DNA from: Arenicola marina | Taxonomy: Eukaryota; Annelida; Polychaeta; Arenicolidae | Reading direction: 5' to 3' | NCBI GenBank assembly: GCA_964019135.1 | Contig: OZ025264.1 | Coordinates: 6,031,935 to 6,095,934, forward strand | Length of the DNA: 64,000 bases | Shown here: in pieces, positions 51,001 to 60,400 of the stretch | How positions within the stretch are numbered: the stretch's first letter is position 1 | Layout: every line of letters begins with the position of its first letter | Program-made: the position numbers and the translations under genes | The notes under the pieces: generated by a model | Databases searched by the model: none | Told to the model about the DNA's origin: nothing | What the model saw: the letters and a program-made list of their open reading frames with translations, nothing else

Positions 51001-53990
51001 TTGCCGAGTGTGCTCTACTAACTAGGCCAGCCCAAGCGGCCAATGTGTGGTTGTCTGGGTCCGTACTGGATGCAGATCCCATGTCTTCATTCCTAAAGAG
51101 TATGACGGTTACTCCAGGAGATATGGTCCCTTAATACCTTGACCCGTCCTAATGTCGTGATATCACGTATCGAGGTTGATACGCCAAACTTAAACCAAGC
51201 AACCCTCACCAGCCCCCCCCCCCCCCGCCCCCGCCAGATGGGGGGGGGGGGGTGTCGCAATCAGGACTTACCTGATCACCCTTGGGTCCATGCGGCCCCG
51301 GGGGTCCACGGACACCGGGCGGACCTTGCTGGGCCTGAAAAAAAAAATCATGATGTAATAATTTTCTACGAAATATTTCTTAATCATATCTAAACCAAAG
51401 GCTAAATTTGGTAAATCTCTCTGGTTCAATTATTCAACTGAATCTTAAACAATTTTGAATCGTTTGAGTTATAAGTGTTTTAGTAATATTATCTAATTCA
51501 TTACAATGAAATAATGCAATTGTTACTATATGTATTACTACATTATTACTATATGTATTACCACATTATTTCTAGTATGTAGTAATTGGTCAAGGCAGAT
51601 ATTTGCGTACTTACCCAGGTAGGATATTCCGCATTTCCACCATATCCGATTTCCCACTCAGATCCGTCTCTTGCGCCCTAGGACCAAGAATGACACCATC
51701 AAGTGGATTAGTTTCTATAAAGATTGGAAATCACTTATCGAACCGCTGTTCAAGTCACTCACCCAACCGCCATTCTAGTCACTTACCAAACTGCCGCTCA
51801 AGTCACTCACCGAGCTTCACTCATCGAGCTGCCGTTAAAGTCACTCATCTAGCTACCGTTCAAGTCACTCACCGAGCTTCACTCACCGAGCTGCAGTTCA
51901 AGTCACTCACCGAGCTGCCGGGGAGACCACCGCTCCAGCTGCCGTTGACGAAGTAGCTGGTGTTTCCCCTGGCGAAGGGGACGCTGCACTCCGGAGTGTA
52001 GTACTCGCAGACCTCGTAGGCGGCGTCCGGATCTGGCACCACCAGGAGCTCCTGCACGTCGCCCTGGATACCGGAACAGCAACAACAACAACAACAATGA
52101 GGGAACGTGTGCGACCGAAATCGACAGAGCCCGTCATTGCTCCTTTAGTAGACTTCTGCCGATGGGAAGACATCGCCAAGACGTTAAATAACATGTGACG
52201 ATCCCTTATTTGTTTAACGTAATAGGTAATATAACAGGCAATACGTTGGTTGGTGAGATGGTTCAGGGACATACGGCACCAATGCACGCGTGGGTATGGT
52301 TGCACCCAGTTAATTGGGTCAAAATACCAATATGGCATAAAACACGCTTTAAAGTAAAACACGGGGTTCGAACTACGTCATTTTTGGCTATGGGCTCACC
52401 TCGAATATGTCTTCATTCAGGAGTTGCCGCGCAAGGAAGATGATGCCATCTGTGTTGAGCTTGGCCCCCGGCACCGTCCGGTTGAGTGCCACGGTATCGG
52501 TGATGGAACAGTCGTAAAAGAGCGTCACGCTGTCCCCCTTCACGCTGAGACCTACACGATGCCAGCTGCGAACGCAAGGTCAAGGTCAGGATCGTTGTTA
52601 CAAAGGTTCAACCAACGGAGTGGCTATCCTAATGTTGTCCTAAAATGATCGCGATCGACTGCAACCTTTGTAACGCGTGTGCATGGGTCGACGATGCGAC
52701 TACCTTTGGACTGTTTGCAATCTTTGTAACGCGTGTGCATGGGTCGACGATGCGACTACCTTTGGACTGTTTGCAATCTTTGTAACGCGTGTGCATGGGT
52801 CGACGATGCGACTACCTTTGGACTGTTTGCAATCTTTGTAACGCGTGTGCATGGGTCGACGATGCGACTACCTTTGGACTGTTTGCAATCTTTGTAACGC
52901 GTGTGCATGGGTCGACGATGCGACTACCTTTGGACTGTTTGCAATCTTTGTAACGCGTGTGCATGGGTCGACGATGCGACTACCTTTGGACTGTTTGCAA
53001 TCTTTGTAACGCGTGTGCATGGGTCGACGATGCGACTACCTTTGGACTGTTTGCAATCTTTGTAACGCGTGTGCATGGGTCGACGATGCGACTACCTTTG
53101 GACTGTTTGCAATCTTTGTAACGCGTGTGCATGGGTCGACGATGCGACTACCTTTGGACTGTTTGCAATCTTTGTAACGCGTGTGCATGGGTCGACGATG
53201 CGACTACCTTTGGACTGTTTTTTCGCTCTAATGCTTTGAATTAAGTTCAATGATAGCGACGCGTTCAAAAAGAGAATGAACAAGTTGCCACGTACGCATG
53301 CTGCTTCAATATTCCGTACTTACTGAACATGTTTTGTTCAGAACTCTTTCACAGAGCATGAACCATGCATTACTGGCTACATATGTCCCCTTAAGACTCC
53401 GTATCAATAGGAAATAAAACACGCGTCACTATGTACGCATGTTCCCTCAGGACTCCGTACTTACTACCCATGGAGAATAAATCCCGAGTTACTATATACT
53501 CTTTTTCCCTTAGGACTCCGTACTTACTACCCATGGAAAATAAATCCCGCATTACTATATACTGATGTCCCTTTAGGACTCCGTACTTACTACCAATGGA
53601 GAATAAACCACGCGTTACTAGGTACGCATGTCCCCTCAGGACTCCGTACTTACTACCCATGGAGAATAAATCCCGCGTTACTATATACTGATGTCCCCTT
53701 TGGACTCCGTACTTACTACCAATAGAGAATGAACCACGAGTGACTAGGTACGCATGTCCCCTCAGGCCTCCGTACTTACACTCCGTCCGCCATGTCGACG
53801 CTGAACCTGGGTGACAGCCCCATGCCCGGCAGACCCATGTGGTCAGTGTAGTACAGTCGGGGCTCCGCCGAGATCTCCAGTCCCAGGATCTCGCGAGAGG
53901 TGAGCCCGCTGTACATCATGAACAAAGTCCCCCGCGTATCCTTCTTGGCCTTAAACGTCGTAATGATGGAGAAATCCTCCGGAAATTCAT
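23914..53990 (-). CDS. Clade-B fibrillar collagen (type V/XI alpha-like), 5' exons missing
   Basis: Fifty-six minus-strand exons were assembled, running from a TSPN exon ending at 53990 down to a TGA stop at 23914. All have AG/GT-type borders and matching phases. Order: TSPN domain, short variable region, minor helix, hinge, major Gly-X-Y helix, furin-type site, COLFI propeptide. Sections are listed separately with exon coordinates. The nearest relatives I recall are vertebrate alpha1(V) and alpha1(XI). Compare [16 protein letters not shown] with their [30 protein letters not shown] with LALRGPAGPMGLTGR, and [11 protein letters not shown] with NPARTCKDLQL. Such chains are secreted and nucleate thin collagen fibrils. 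The signal peptide and the first part of TSPN are not seen between 53991 and 57494, so they lie in or beyond the large array upstream, or outside the window. I give no symbol because the paralogue cannot be decided. Confidence 0.95.
25822..26441. repeat. 36-bp minisatellite made of a collagen exon end plus its splice donor, 17 copies
   Basis: Each unit, minus strand, holds the exon end GCCGAATCACAGTCCATAAT, then G, then the donor GTGAGTACA. The first copy is the real end of COLFI exon 26415-26527. Candidate exon ends recur every 36 bases from 26415 down to 25839. The minus frame is open through the whole array (repeating [12 protein letters not shown]). One copy, after 26199, has CT in place of the donor GT. 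A block of the array recurs at an offset of 252 bases (7 units; compare 25851 and 26103). Confidence 0.95.
26678..26839. mobile_element. hAT-like MITE with CAG(T/G)GGCGGA ends (copy 1)
   Basis: The left end is CAGTGGCGGACCTAGG and the right end inverted is CAGGGGCGGATCTAGG. The interior is C/G-rich with no open frame. Similar ends bound 44548-44840. CAGGGGCGG-type ends are common in hAT-derived non-autonomous elements. No clear 8-bp target duplication was found, so the superfamily is inference. Confidence 0.6.
27809..49581 (-). CDS. Collagen major triple-helix exons (44 exons)
   Basis: Exons, N to C: 49525-49581, 48575-48628, 48086-48139, 47704-47757, 47329-47382, 47010-47063, 46419-46463, 45960-46013, 45288-45332, 44860-44913, 44257-44355, 43863-43907, 43514-43567, 43246-43290, 42815-42922, 42431-42484, 41572-41625, 40926-40979, 40579-40623, 39852-40004, 39387-39494, 38909-38962, 38350-38403, 37970-38059, 37554-37607, 37287-37340, 36456-36509, 36165-36218, 35808-35861, 35140-35247, 34808-34861, 34355-34462, 33120-33281, 32464-32571, 32078-32131, 31411-31518, 31056-31163, 30279-30332, 29743-29796, 29337-29390, 28689-28796, 28315-28368, 28142-28177, 27809-27844. 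All but the first begin with a Gly codon and are multiples of 9 nt (36, 45, 54, 90, 99, 108, 153, 162). With the first triplets of exon 27084-27453 the helix is 1,008 to 1,011 residues, close to the 1,014 of vertebrate fibrillar chains, with no interruption. That near-match argues that no helix exon was missed. Confidence 0.95.
29880..30130. repeat. Irregular minisatellite, about 6 to 7 copies, collagen intron
   Basis: TCTATGGCGCGCCGATAT followed by (T/C)ATCATA recurs with spacers of about 35 to 50 bases. It contains repeated GGCGCGCC sites. Confidence 0.8.
32640..32960. repeat. About 27-bp AT-rich minisatellite, about 11 copies, collagen intron
   Basis: TTGTTAGAAAACGGTTTTC and its variants (ATGGTTAGAATTTTTT) recur about every 27 to 29 bases with steady drift along the array. 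Confidence 0.75.
35944..36018. repeat. (ATT)n microsatellite, about 24 units
   Basis: A trinucleotide run with one ACC interruption near its left end, in a collagen intron. Confidence 0.95.
39610..39745. repeat. Degenerate tandem repeat, collagen intron
   Basis: GACGCCATTTT / GACGCCAATGTGGA / CCAGTTTGAACGC phrases alternate at 18 to 36 base spacing over about 130 bases. Confidence 0.6.
41765..41998. repeat. About 34-bp minisatellite, 7 copies, collagen intron
   Basis: CAACCAATAGCCAACTAACC followed by ACGTTATATATGTT recurs about seven times, the first copies lacking part of the unit. Each unit has a CCAAT word. Confidence 0.8.
44548..44840. mobile_element. hAT-like MITE (copy 2)
   Basis: The left end is CAGGGGCGGATTCAG and the right end inverted is CAGGAGCGGATCTAG. 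AGTT follows the element and a partial match (AGTTTAA) precedes it, so a target duplication is possible but imperfect. It lies in a collagen intron and is non-coding. Confidence 0.65.
49645..49790. repeat. About 26-bp minisatellite, 5 copies, collagen intron
   Basis: ATTATAGTGACAGTCCGATC with a short CATAATT link recurs five times; the last copies are shortened. Confidence 0.8.
50237..51677 (-). CDS. Collagen variable region, minor helix and hinge exons
   Basis: Exons 51615-51677, 51272-51334, 50622-50696 and 50237-50311. The first encodes [20 protein letters not shown] and one Trp. With the last 20-odd residues of the preceding exon, this is all that stands in place of the long acidic, Tyr-rich variable region of vertebrate type V/XI chains. 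The next two exons make a minor helix of about 13 Gly-X-Y triplets ([37 protein letters not shown]) ending HVFVIP. The fourth is non-helical, [20 protein letters not shown], and aligns with the alpha1(V) FRFGGGGDAGSKGP hinge. Confidence 0.88.
50945..51040 (-). mobile_element. tRNA-derived SINE fragment
   Basis: On the minus strand TGGCCTAGTTAGTAGAGCAC is a good box A/D-arm. TCGGC...GCCGA forms an anticodon-like stem and CGGGTCACCCG a T-arm-like stem. Box B is degenerate, so a decayed SINE head is more likely than a working tRNA gene. Confidence 0.45.
51729..51915. repeat. 24-bp array of exon end plus donor at a TSPN exon, about 9 copies
   Basis: On the minus strand GCAGCTCG followed by GTGAGTGACTTGAAC is the real border of exon 51911-52063. 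It is repeated downstream with drift, two units being shortened to about 14 to 15 bases. The array fills almost the whole 233-base intron to exon 51615-51677. Confidence 0.88.
51911..53990 (-). CDS. Collagen TSPN (laminin G-like) domain exons
   Basis: Exons 53780-53990, 52400-52565 and 51911-52063. Visible phrases are [86 protein letters not shown] and [20 protein letters not shown]. The order and the two C-terminal Cys (EVCEYY, PECS) match the TSPN domain of alpha1(V)/alpha1(XI). The first residues of the domain are missing, since exon 53780-53990 enters in phase 1. In the family this domain is a globular N-terminal module that limits fibril width and is often retained on the fibril surface. 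The donor after GGAGT at 53780 is fixed by phase with the WHR exon. Each outer exon border is next to a tandem array (see findings). Confidence 0.93.
52657..53220. repeat. 56-bp minisatellite, 10 nearly identical copies
   Basis: GGTCGACGATGCGACTACC recurs exactly every 56 bases from 52686 to 53190. Apart from the first copy (GCAACCTTT for GCAATCTTT) the copies look identical. Each unit contains ACGCGT, GTCGAC and several CpGs. It lies between TSPN exons, about 90 bases upstream of the acceptor at 52565. Confidence 0.97.
53310..53780. repeat. 63-bp minisatellite carrying donor-like sequence, 7 to 8 copies
   Basis: On the minus strand each unit has GTAGTAAGTACGGAGTCC. The real donor of exon 53780-53990 reads GTGTAAGTACGGAGG, in register with it. 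Intact copies are spaced 63 bases apart (CTCCG at 53453, 53516, 53579, 53642, 53705, 53768); the copies below 53450 are degenerate. Confidence 0.9.
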
Positions 53991-54002
53991 CTGGAAGAAC
54001 GA

Positions 54003-54310
54003 ATGGTAACCAAGGGAAGCATGTCAAAGGAACAAAAAAGGGGTCACCAATGAAAGCCTGTCGAAGGAACAAAAAGTGGTAACCAATGAAAGCCTGTCGA
54101 AGGAACAAAAAGTGGTAACCAATGAAAGCCTGTCGAAGGAACAAAAAGTGGTAACCAATGAAAGCATGTCGAAGGAACAAAAAGTGGTAACCAACAAAAA
54201 CATGTCAAAGGAACAAACAGTGGTAACCAATGAAAACATGTCGAAGCAACAAAAAGTGTTAACTAATGAGCACGTCAAAGGAACAAAAAGTGATAACCAA
54301 TGAAAGCCAG
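54003..54310. repeat. 36-bp minisatellite carrying acceptor-like sequence, about 8 copies
   Basis: On the minus strand each unit reads GGTTACCAC, then TTTTTGTTCCTTCGACAG, like a pyrimidine tract plus CAG. The real acceptor of exon 53780-53990 is GGTTACCATTCGTTCTTCCAG shortened, aligning with the unit. Spacing is 36 bases (54050, 54086, 54122). Confidence 0.88.
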
Positions 54311-57300
54311 TCGAAGAAGATGATAGCGATAACGCGTTGAGGTCGCATATGACGCCCCTCCCTCAACCGCCCCCCCCCCTCTCCAGCGGTTCACGCTTTG
54401 TTAGGGTACTACATGGTAACCTGACATAAACCAGGACGCTGCTCAGTGAATATAGGATCCATTGTGCTTTTCTCATGTTGGACGCGATTCAAGATTTCAA
54501 GGATATTGCCCCCATTATTCAAGCTCCCCGTGCGGTGGCCCTACGCAAGCTAGCTTTTACCGCGCTATAATGGAGCCCTAGCCGTGTGAGTTGAAGGCAG
54601 ACAGTGCCCATTATTGTGCAGCAGCGGTGTGCGCGGAAGGCGCCACCTAGCGAATGAACGAGCTTGACATGATGCCACAATGACGGATGCGTCCGCGCGC
54701 ACAATCGCCGTTCCATTGAGCTGCACAGTTCTTCTGTTTCCGGTGTAGTTTCATGCTTTGGGGACCAACAACAAAACACGTGCTTTGATAAAGAGTGCGA
54801 ATCACGTTAGTGCCTTGTTACAGCTGCGTGACGCGCACTCATTGTAGTCAACGTTCGGGTGTGGGTGTAGAAATATTTTGTGTTTGCTTTTGTCCAGCTG
54901 CAAAAGCTGCACGACTTTGTCAAAATCTACTGTGACGAATATGCTTAGATTTGCATACTTTATATACAAGCAAGTGGCTTGGCGCTTGTATCCTTTGATC
55001 ATTCGTGAGTTAACCAACAAATTGCTTTATTTATTATTCAGGAAAACAGCAAATCGGCCAGCTAGAAAATGAACAGGACCCATTATCCTACAACCTGCCC
55101 CCCATTAGTAGTCCCATGTGACGTTTTCTATGGAAAACAACCCTATTCTTTGCACACTTTAGGAGCCATTGGCGTACCAAAATGCACGAAAAAAGGTCCT
55201 TTCCAGCGGCACGTCCCTAATAGTCAATTGCTTTGAGACCCCCCCCCCCCGACCCCCCACCATCCGGGTATAAATAACGACTTTAATCTCTCCATAATAC
55301 ATTTGGTTTCCTAACGTGTTTTTTCACTGTTGCCACAGTCCCAGTCACTCACCAAACAGCTGGTTTTAGTTCTCATATAGGCATTAAATTCATTGCTTCG
55401 TTTTGTATCTAGGGATAGCCTATTGACAGTTTTTTCCCGAAGCGAACGAAATCGAATAACCACCGGGCAGTAGCATCGACGTGCAGCATAAGTGTTCTTG
55501 TCGCGTGGGGTCTCCACCAGATCCCGTACGCAGTGACTGATGCGCTATTGACGCGTTGTGGCTGCACCTAGCGAAGAGGCCGGAGCTCGGACACGTTGGT
55601 GACGGAGACAAGGGAACTTGAACTGGCGAGAAAACTCTCCGCACTTTCCCGTGCACTTGGAAAATGAAAACTAGGAGTGCATAACCTCCCTTGGAAGCTG
55701 TAATTTAAATTAAGCACATCCATTACATAGTAAAATCCCCGACTAGTCCTGTTTCTTACTGAGTATCCGTGCCCGACGGTAGGTTCAACGCCAGCCATGA
55801 TGGGGAAAGATATAGGCCTATGACGGGTACAAAATGCACAACATGGACATGTACTTAGTTCATACGGCGATCTCCTTGAGAGAGAGACCAGACACGTTTG
55901 ATAACATCGACGTATGGTAGTCATTGGCTTGTACATACTGTTATCCATTACTGCAGTACGTTCCCTGTTAACTTTAGTAAAGATATACCGTAGTATAAAA
56001 CATTAGATGTGACGTGTCCACCCCATGAAAGCAAGAGATGTTCCGTTTGCGTTTCAAGTGGTGTTTTTATATCCCTGCCCCCCTTCTCTGGCTGTAGGCT
56101 AAGGCGGGCAAAATGGGACATGGCAAACCCTCAAGCCCTATCTGAGCTCTTTTCTACAGCAATGGAACTTGGGCCACCCAACACTTACCCGAGGACCCAG
56201 GGGTGCGTGTGGGGAGGCTGCCGATGGGTCCGCGACCCTTCTTTTGTGGAGCCCCGAACCCCGCATTTCGTAAAAGCCCAGTCGCGGAGCGATTGTCCCC
56301 CAACCGTCGCTCGATTGTCGAACCTCCACTAATTCGGTCGTAAGTTTTTCGAACCTATCCCCCTTTGCATCCGTGGATCCACCCACGTCCCCCCCCCGCG
56401 CCCCTACTGCTGTTAAATTTACCCCCCCCCTCTAATTTTTTCATAAAAACCAAAATTTGATTATGACGTTAAATCAATTAAATCTAACCCACAGCGGTAT
56501 TTTCCCATGTCTGACCCGCAGCTCCCTGGAGCATTCCCCCGGCTGACCTAGTGAGGATACAAACAAACGGCGAGACACACTTGCAATCGCTATATGCCTT
56601 CCGGGCCACTTCACGGCCCAAGGACACAAGCCGTAAACAGCTGGGTCGAGACAGGATGGACTTCTTCTCCCCGTCTGTATTAACTGTGAAACGGAATGCC
56701 TGGCGGTCTCGTGCATTTCGGAGCAAACAGAGTCGATATATGGGACATTTGATTATGTGGGCGATATTTGAATTAAAAAATTCGTTTTTTGCCGGTTTTC
56801 TAACTAATTTTGGCTAACTACTAGGGAAGGTGTTTTGTTATTTACTTTCAAACTACTCGACCAGGAGATAATTCTGAAGATGTTTTTGAGTGACCAAATG
56901 CCATAAAATTTAGTCTGGTACTCCTAACACTTTTGAAACCCTTTAGTTTCCACACCACAACGAACGCCTTCTCTCATTAACCAAACTGGGCTGAGTGGAG
57001 CACTCGTATGTCACACACTAAGGACGCCTCCCATAAGGAATCGTCTGTAGATTATAGGAGACGTCCGTCACAGAAGGACGATCCAGGAATGATATTTGTG
57101 TGCCACCTGCAGGGTGTCATTTCACCAAGATCTCGTAACTTTTGCTCGTAAAGGTAAAACATTGCATTGCCGGCCAGAAGAGGAATGGCAATATTTGAAT
57201 TTATCATAAATATCAGGCACACATGTTTTTAAATGATGCAAACATGTTTTTGAATAATATTGGTGAAAAATAAATGGCACGAAGATGACTGCACCCCGAG

Positions 57301-57494
57301 AATTCCAGTACAACGCTCATTTCCGTTACTCGTAAAATAACGTTCTGTCGTAAAAATAGCATGTGAAAGATACGGTTACGGGCTCGTACAACTCTTAGTG
57401 GAAGTATCCCCAGCTGTGTGGCACAAGTTTTTTGCATCAAATATTTCCATTATGCACCTGTTCGTTTTCTGTTTTTAAAGATTTCAAACATTTC
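54311..57494. other. Collagen upstream region, no exon recognised
   Basis: Searched on the minus strand for the start of TSPN and a signal peptide; none could be supported. It holds dispersed repeat B (54520-54580, matching 11672-11790) and C-rich runs at 55240-55258 and 56385-56440. Open frames such as 55568-55948 and 56138-56386 (minus) have no recognisable family features. Confidence 0.5.
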
Positions 57495-60400
57495 AAAGAC
57501 AGCCTGTGAGGCTGCAGAGAGAGACTGATTGGTCACACATTCCTCCCTGTGAGGCTGCAGAGAGAGACTGATTGGTCACACATACCACCCTGTGAGGCTG
57601 CAGAGAGAGAGACTGATTGGTCACACATACCTCCCTGTGAGGCTGCAGAGAGGGATTGATTGGTCACACATACCACCCTGTGAGGCTGCAGAGAGAGACT
57701 GATTGGTCACACATACCTCCCTGTGAGGCTGCAGAGAGAGACTGATTGGTCACACATACCTCCCTGTGACGCTGCAGAGAGAGACTGATTGGTCACACAT
57801 ACCTCCCTGTGACGCTGCAGAGAGAGACTGATTGGTCACACATACCTCCCTGTGAGGCTGCAGAGAGAGACTGATTGGTCACACATACCTCCCTGTGAGG
57901 CTGCAGAGAGAGACTGATTGGTCACACATTCCTCCCTGTGAGGCTGCTGAGAGGGATTGATTGGTCACACATACCTCCCTGTGAGGCTGCTGAGAGGGAT
58001 TGATTGGTCACACATACCACCCTGTGAGGCTGCAGATAGAGACTGATTGGTCACACATACCACCATGTGAGGCTGCAGAGAGAGACTGATTGGTCACACA
58101 TACCACCCTGTGAGGCTGCAGAGAGAGACTGATTGGTCACACATACCTCCCTGTGAGGCTGCAGAGAGAGACTGATTGGTCACACATACCACCCTGTGAG
58201 GCTGCAGAGAGAGACTGATTGGTCACACATTCCTCCCTGTGAGGCTGCTGAGAGGGATTGATTGGTCACACATACCTCCCTGTGAGGCTGCTGAGAGGGA
58301 TTGATTGGTCACACATACCACCCTGTGAGGCTGCAGATAGAGACTGATTGGTCACACATACCACCATGTGAGGCTGCAGAGAGAGACTGATTGGTCACAC
58401 ATACCACCCTGTGAGGCTGCAGAGAGAGACTGATTGGTCACACATACCACCCTGTGAGGCTGTAGAGAGAGACTGGTTGGTCACACATACCACCATGTGA
58501 GGCTGCATAGAGAGACTGACTGGTCACACATACCACCCTGTAAGGCTGCAGAGAGAGACTGATTGGTCACACATACCTCCCTGTGAGGCTGCTGAGAGGG
58601 ATTGATTGGTCACAAATGCCACCCTGTGAGGCTGCTGATAGAGACTGATTGGTCACACATACCACCCTGTGAGGCTGCAGATAGAGACTGACTGGTCACA
58701 CATACCACCATGTGAGGCTGCAGAGAGAGACTGATTGGTCACACATACTTCCCTGTGAGGCTGTAGAGAGAGAGACTGATTAGTCACAAATGCCACCCTG
58801 TGAGGCTGCTGAGAGAGACTGATTGGTCACACATTCCTCCCTGTGAGGCTGCAGAGAGAGACACTGATTGGTCACACATTCCTCCCTGTGAGGCTGTGGA
58901 GAGAGTGACTGATTGGTCACACATACCTCCCTGTAAAGCTGCTGAGAGGGATTGATTGGTCACACACGCCACCATGTGAGGCTGCAGAGAGAGACTGATT
59001 GATCACACATACCACCCTGTGCGGCTGTAGAGAGAGACTGATTGGTCACACATGCCATCCTGTGAGGCTGCTGAGAGAGACTGATTGGTCAAACATATTT
59101 CCCTGTGAGGCTGCTGAGAGGGATTGATTGGTCACACATACCACCCTGTGAGTCTGCAGAGAGAGACTGATTGGTCACAGATACCACCTTGTGAGGCTGC
59201 AGAGAGAGGCTGATTGGTCACACATACCACCCTGTGAGGCAGCTGAGAGAGACTGGTTAGTCACACATACCACCCTGTGAGACTGCAGAGAGAGACTGAT
59301 TGGTCACACATACCACCATGTGAGGCTGCAGAGAGAGACTGATTGGTCACACATACCACCCTGTGAGACTGCAGAGAGAGACTGATTGGTCACACATTTC
59401 ACCCTGTGAGGCTGCAGAGAGAGACTGATTGGTCACACATACCACCCTGTGAGGCTGCAAAGAGGCTCATTGGTCACACATTCCACCCTGTGAGACTGCC
59501 GAGAGAGACTGATTGGTCACACATACCACCCTGTGAGGCTGCGGAGAGAAACTGGTTGGTCACACATACCACTTTGTGAGGCTGCAGACAGAGACTGATT
59601 GGTCACACATACCACCCTGTGAGACTGCAGAGAGAGACTGATTGGTCACATATACCACCCTGTGAGGCTGTAGAGAGAGACTGATTGGTCACACATTCCA
59701 CCCTGTGAGGCTGCAGAGAGAGACTGATTAGTCACACATACCACCCTGTGAGGCTGCTGAGAGAGACTGATTGGTCACAAATACCACCCTGTGAGGCTGC
59801 AAAGAGGCTCATTGGTCACACATACCACCCTGTGAGGCTGCAGAGAGAGACTGATTGGTCACACATACCACCCTGTGAGGCTGCAGAGAGAGACTGATTG
59901 GTCACAAATACCACCCTGTGAGGCTGCAGAGAGAGACTGATTGGTCACACATACCACCCTGTGAGGCTGCAGAGAGAGACTGATTGGTCACACATACCAC
60001 CCTGTGAGGCTGCAGAGAGAGACTGATTGGTCACCCATACCACCCTGTGAGGCTGTAGAGAGAGAACCTGATTGGTCACACATACCTTCCTGTGAGGCTG
60101 TAGAGACAGAGACTGATTGGTCACCCATACCACCCTGTGAGGCTGCGGAGAGAGACTGATTGGTCACACATACCACCCTGTGAGGCTGCAGAGAGAGACT
60201 GATTGGTCACACATACCACCCTGTGAGACTGCAGAGAGAGACTGATTGGTCACACATTCCTCCCTGTGAGGCTGCAGAGAGAGACTGATTGGTCACACAT
60301 ACCACCCTGTGAGACTGCAGAGAGAGACTGATTGGTCACACATTTCACCCTGTGAGGCTGCAGAGAGAGACTGATTGGTCACACATACCACCCTGTGAGG

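Noticed and set aside
50945-51040. Working tRNA gene
   Set aside because: Good D-arm but degenerate box B and a four-base anticodon-loop candidate; better read as a SINE remnant.
52657-53220. Possible CRISPR-like regular repeat
   Set aside because: The repeats are contiguous 56-bp units with no unique spacers, inside an animal intron.
54802-55020. Minus-strand frame with VDFDKVVQLLQL, considered as the missing start of TSPN
   Set aside because: It lacks the family's Cys-Arg pattern after this segment and has no suitable donor in phase 1.
55568-55948. 126-codon minus-strand frame
   Set aside because: No family signature, and composition is not different from neighbouring non-coding DNA.
56138-56386. 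Minus-strand frame starting MGGSTDAKGDRFEKLTTELV
   Set aside because: No recognisable domain and no splice partners; repeat-like, C-rich surroundings.
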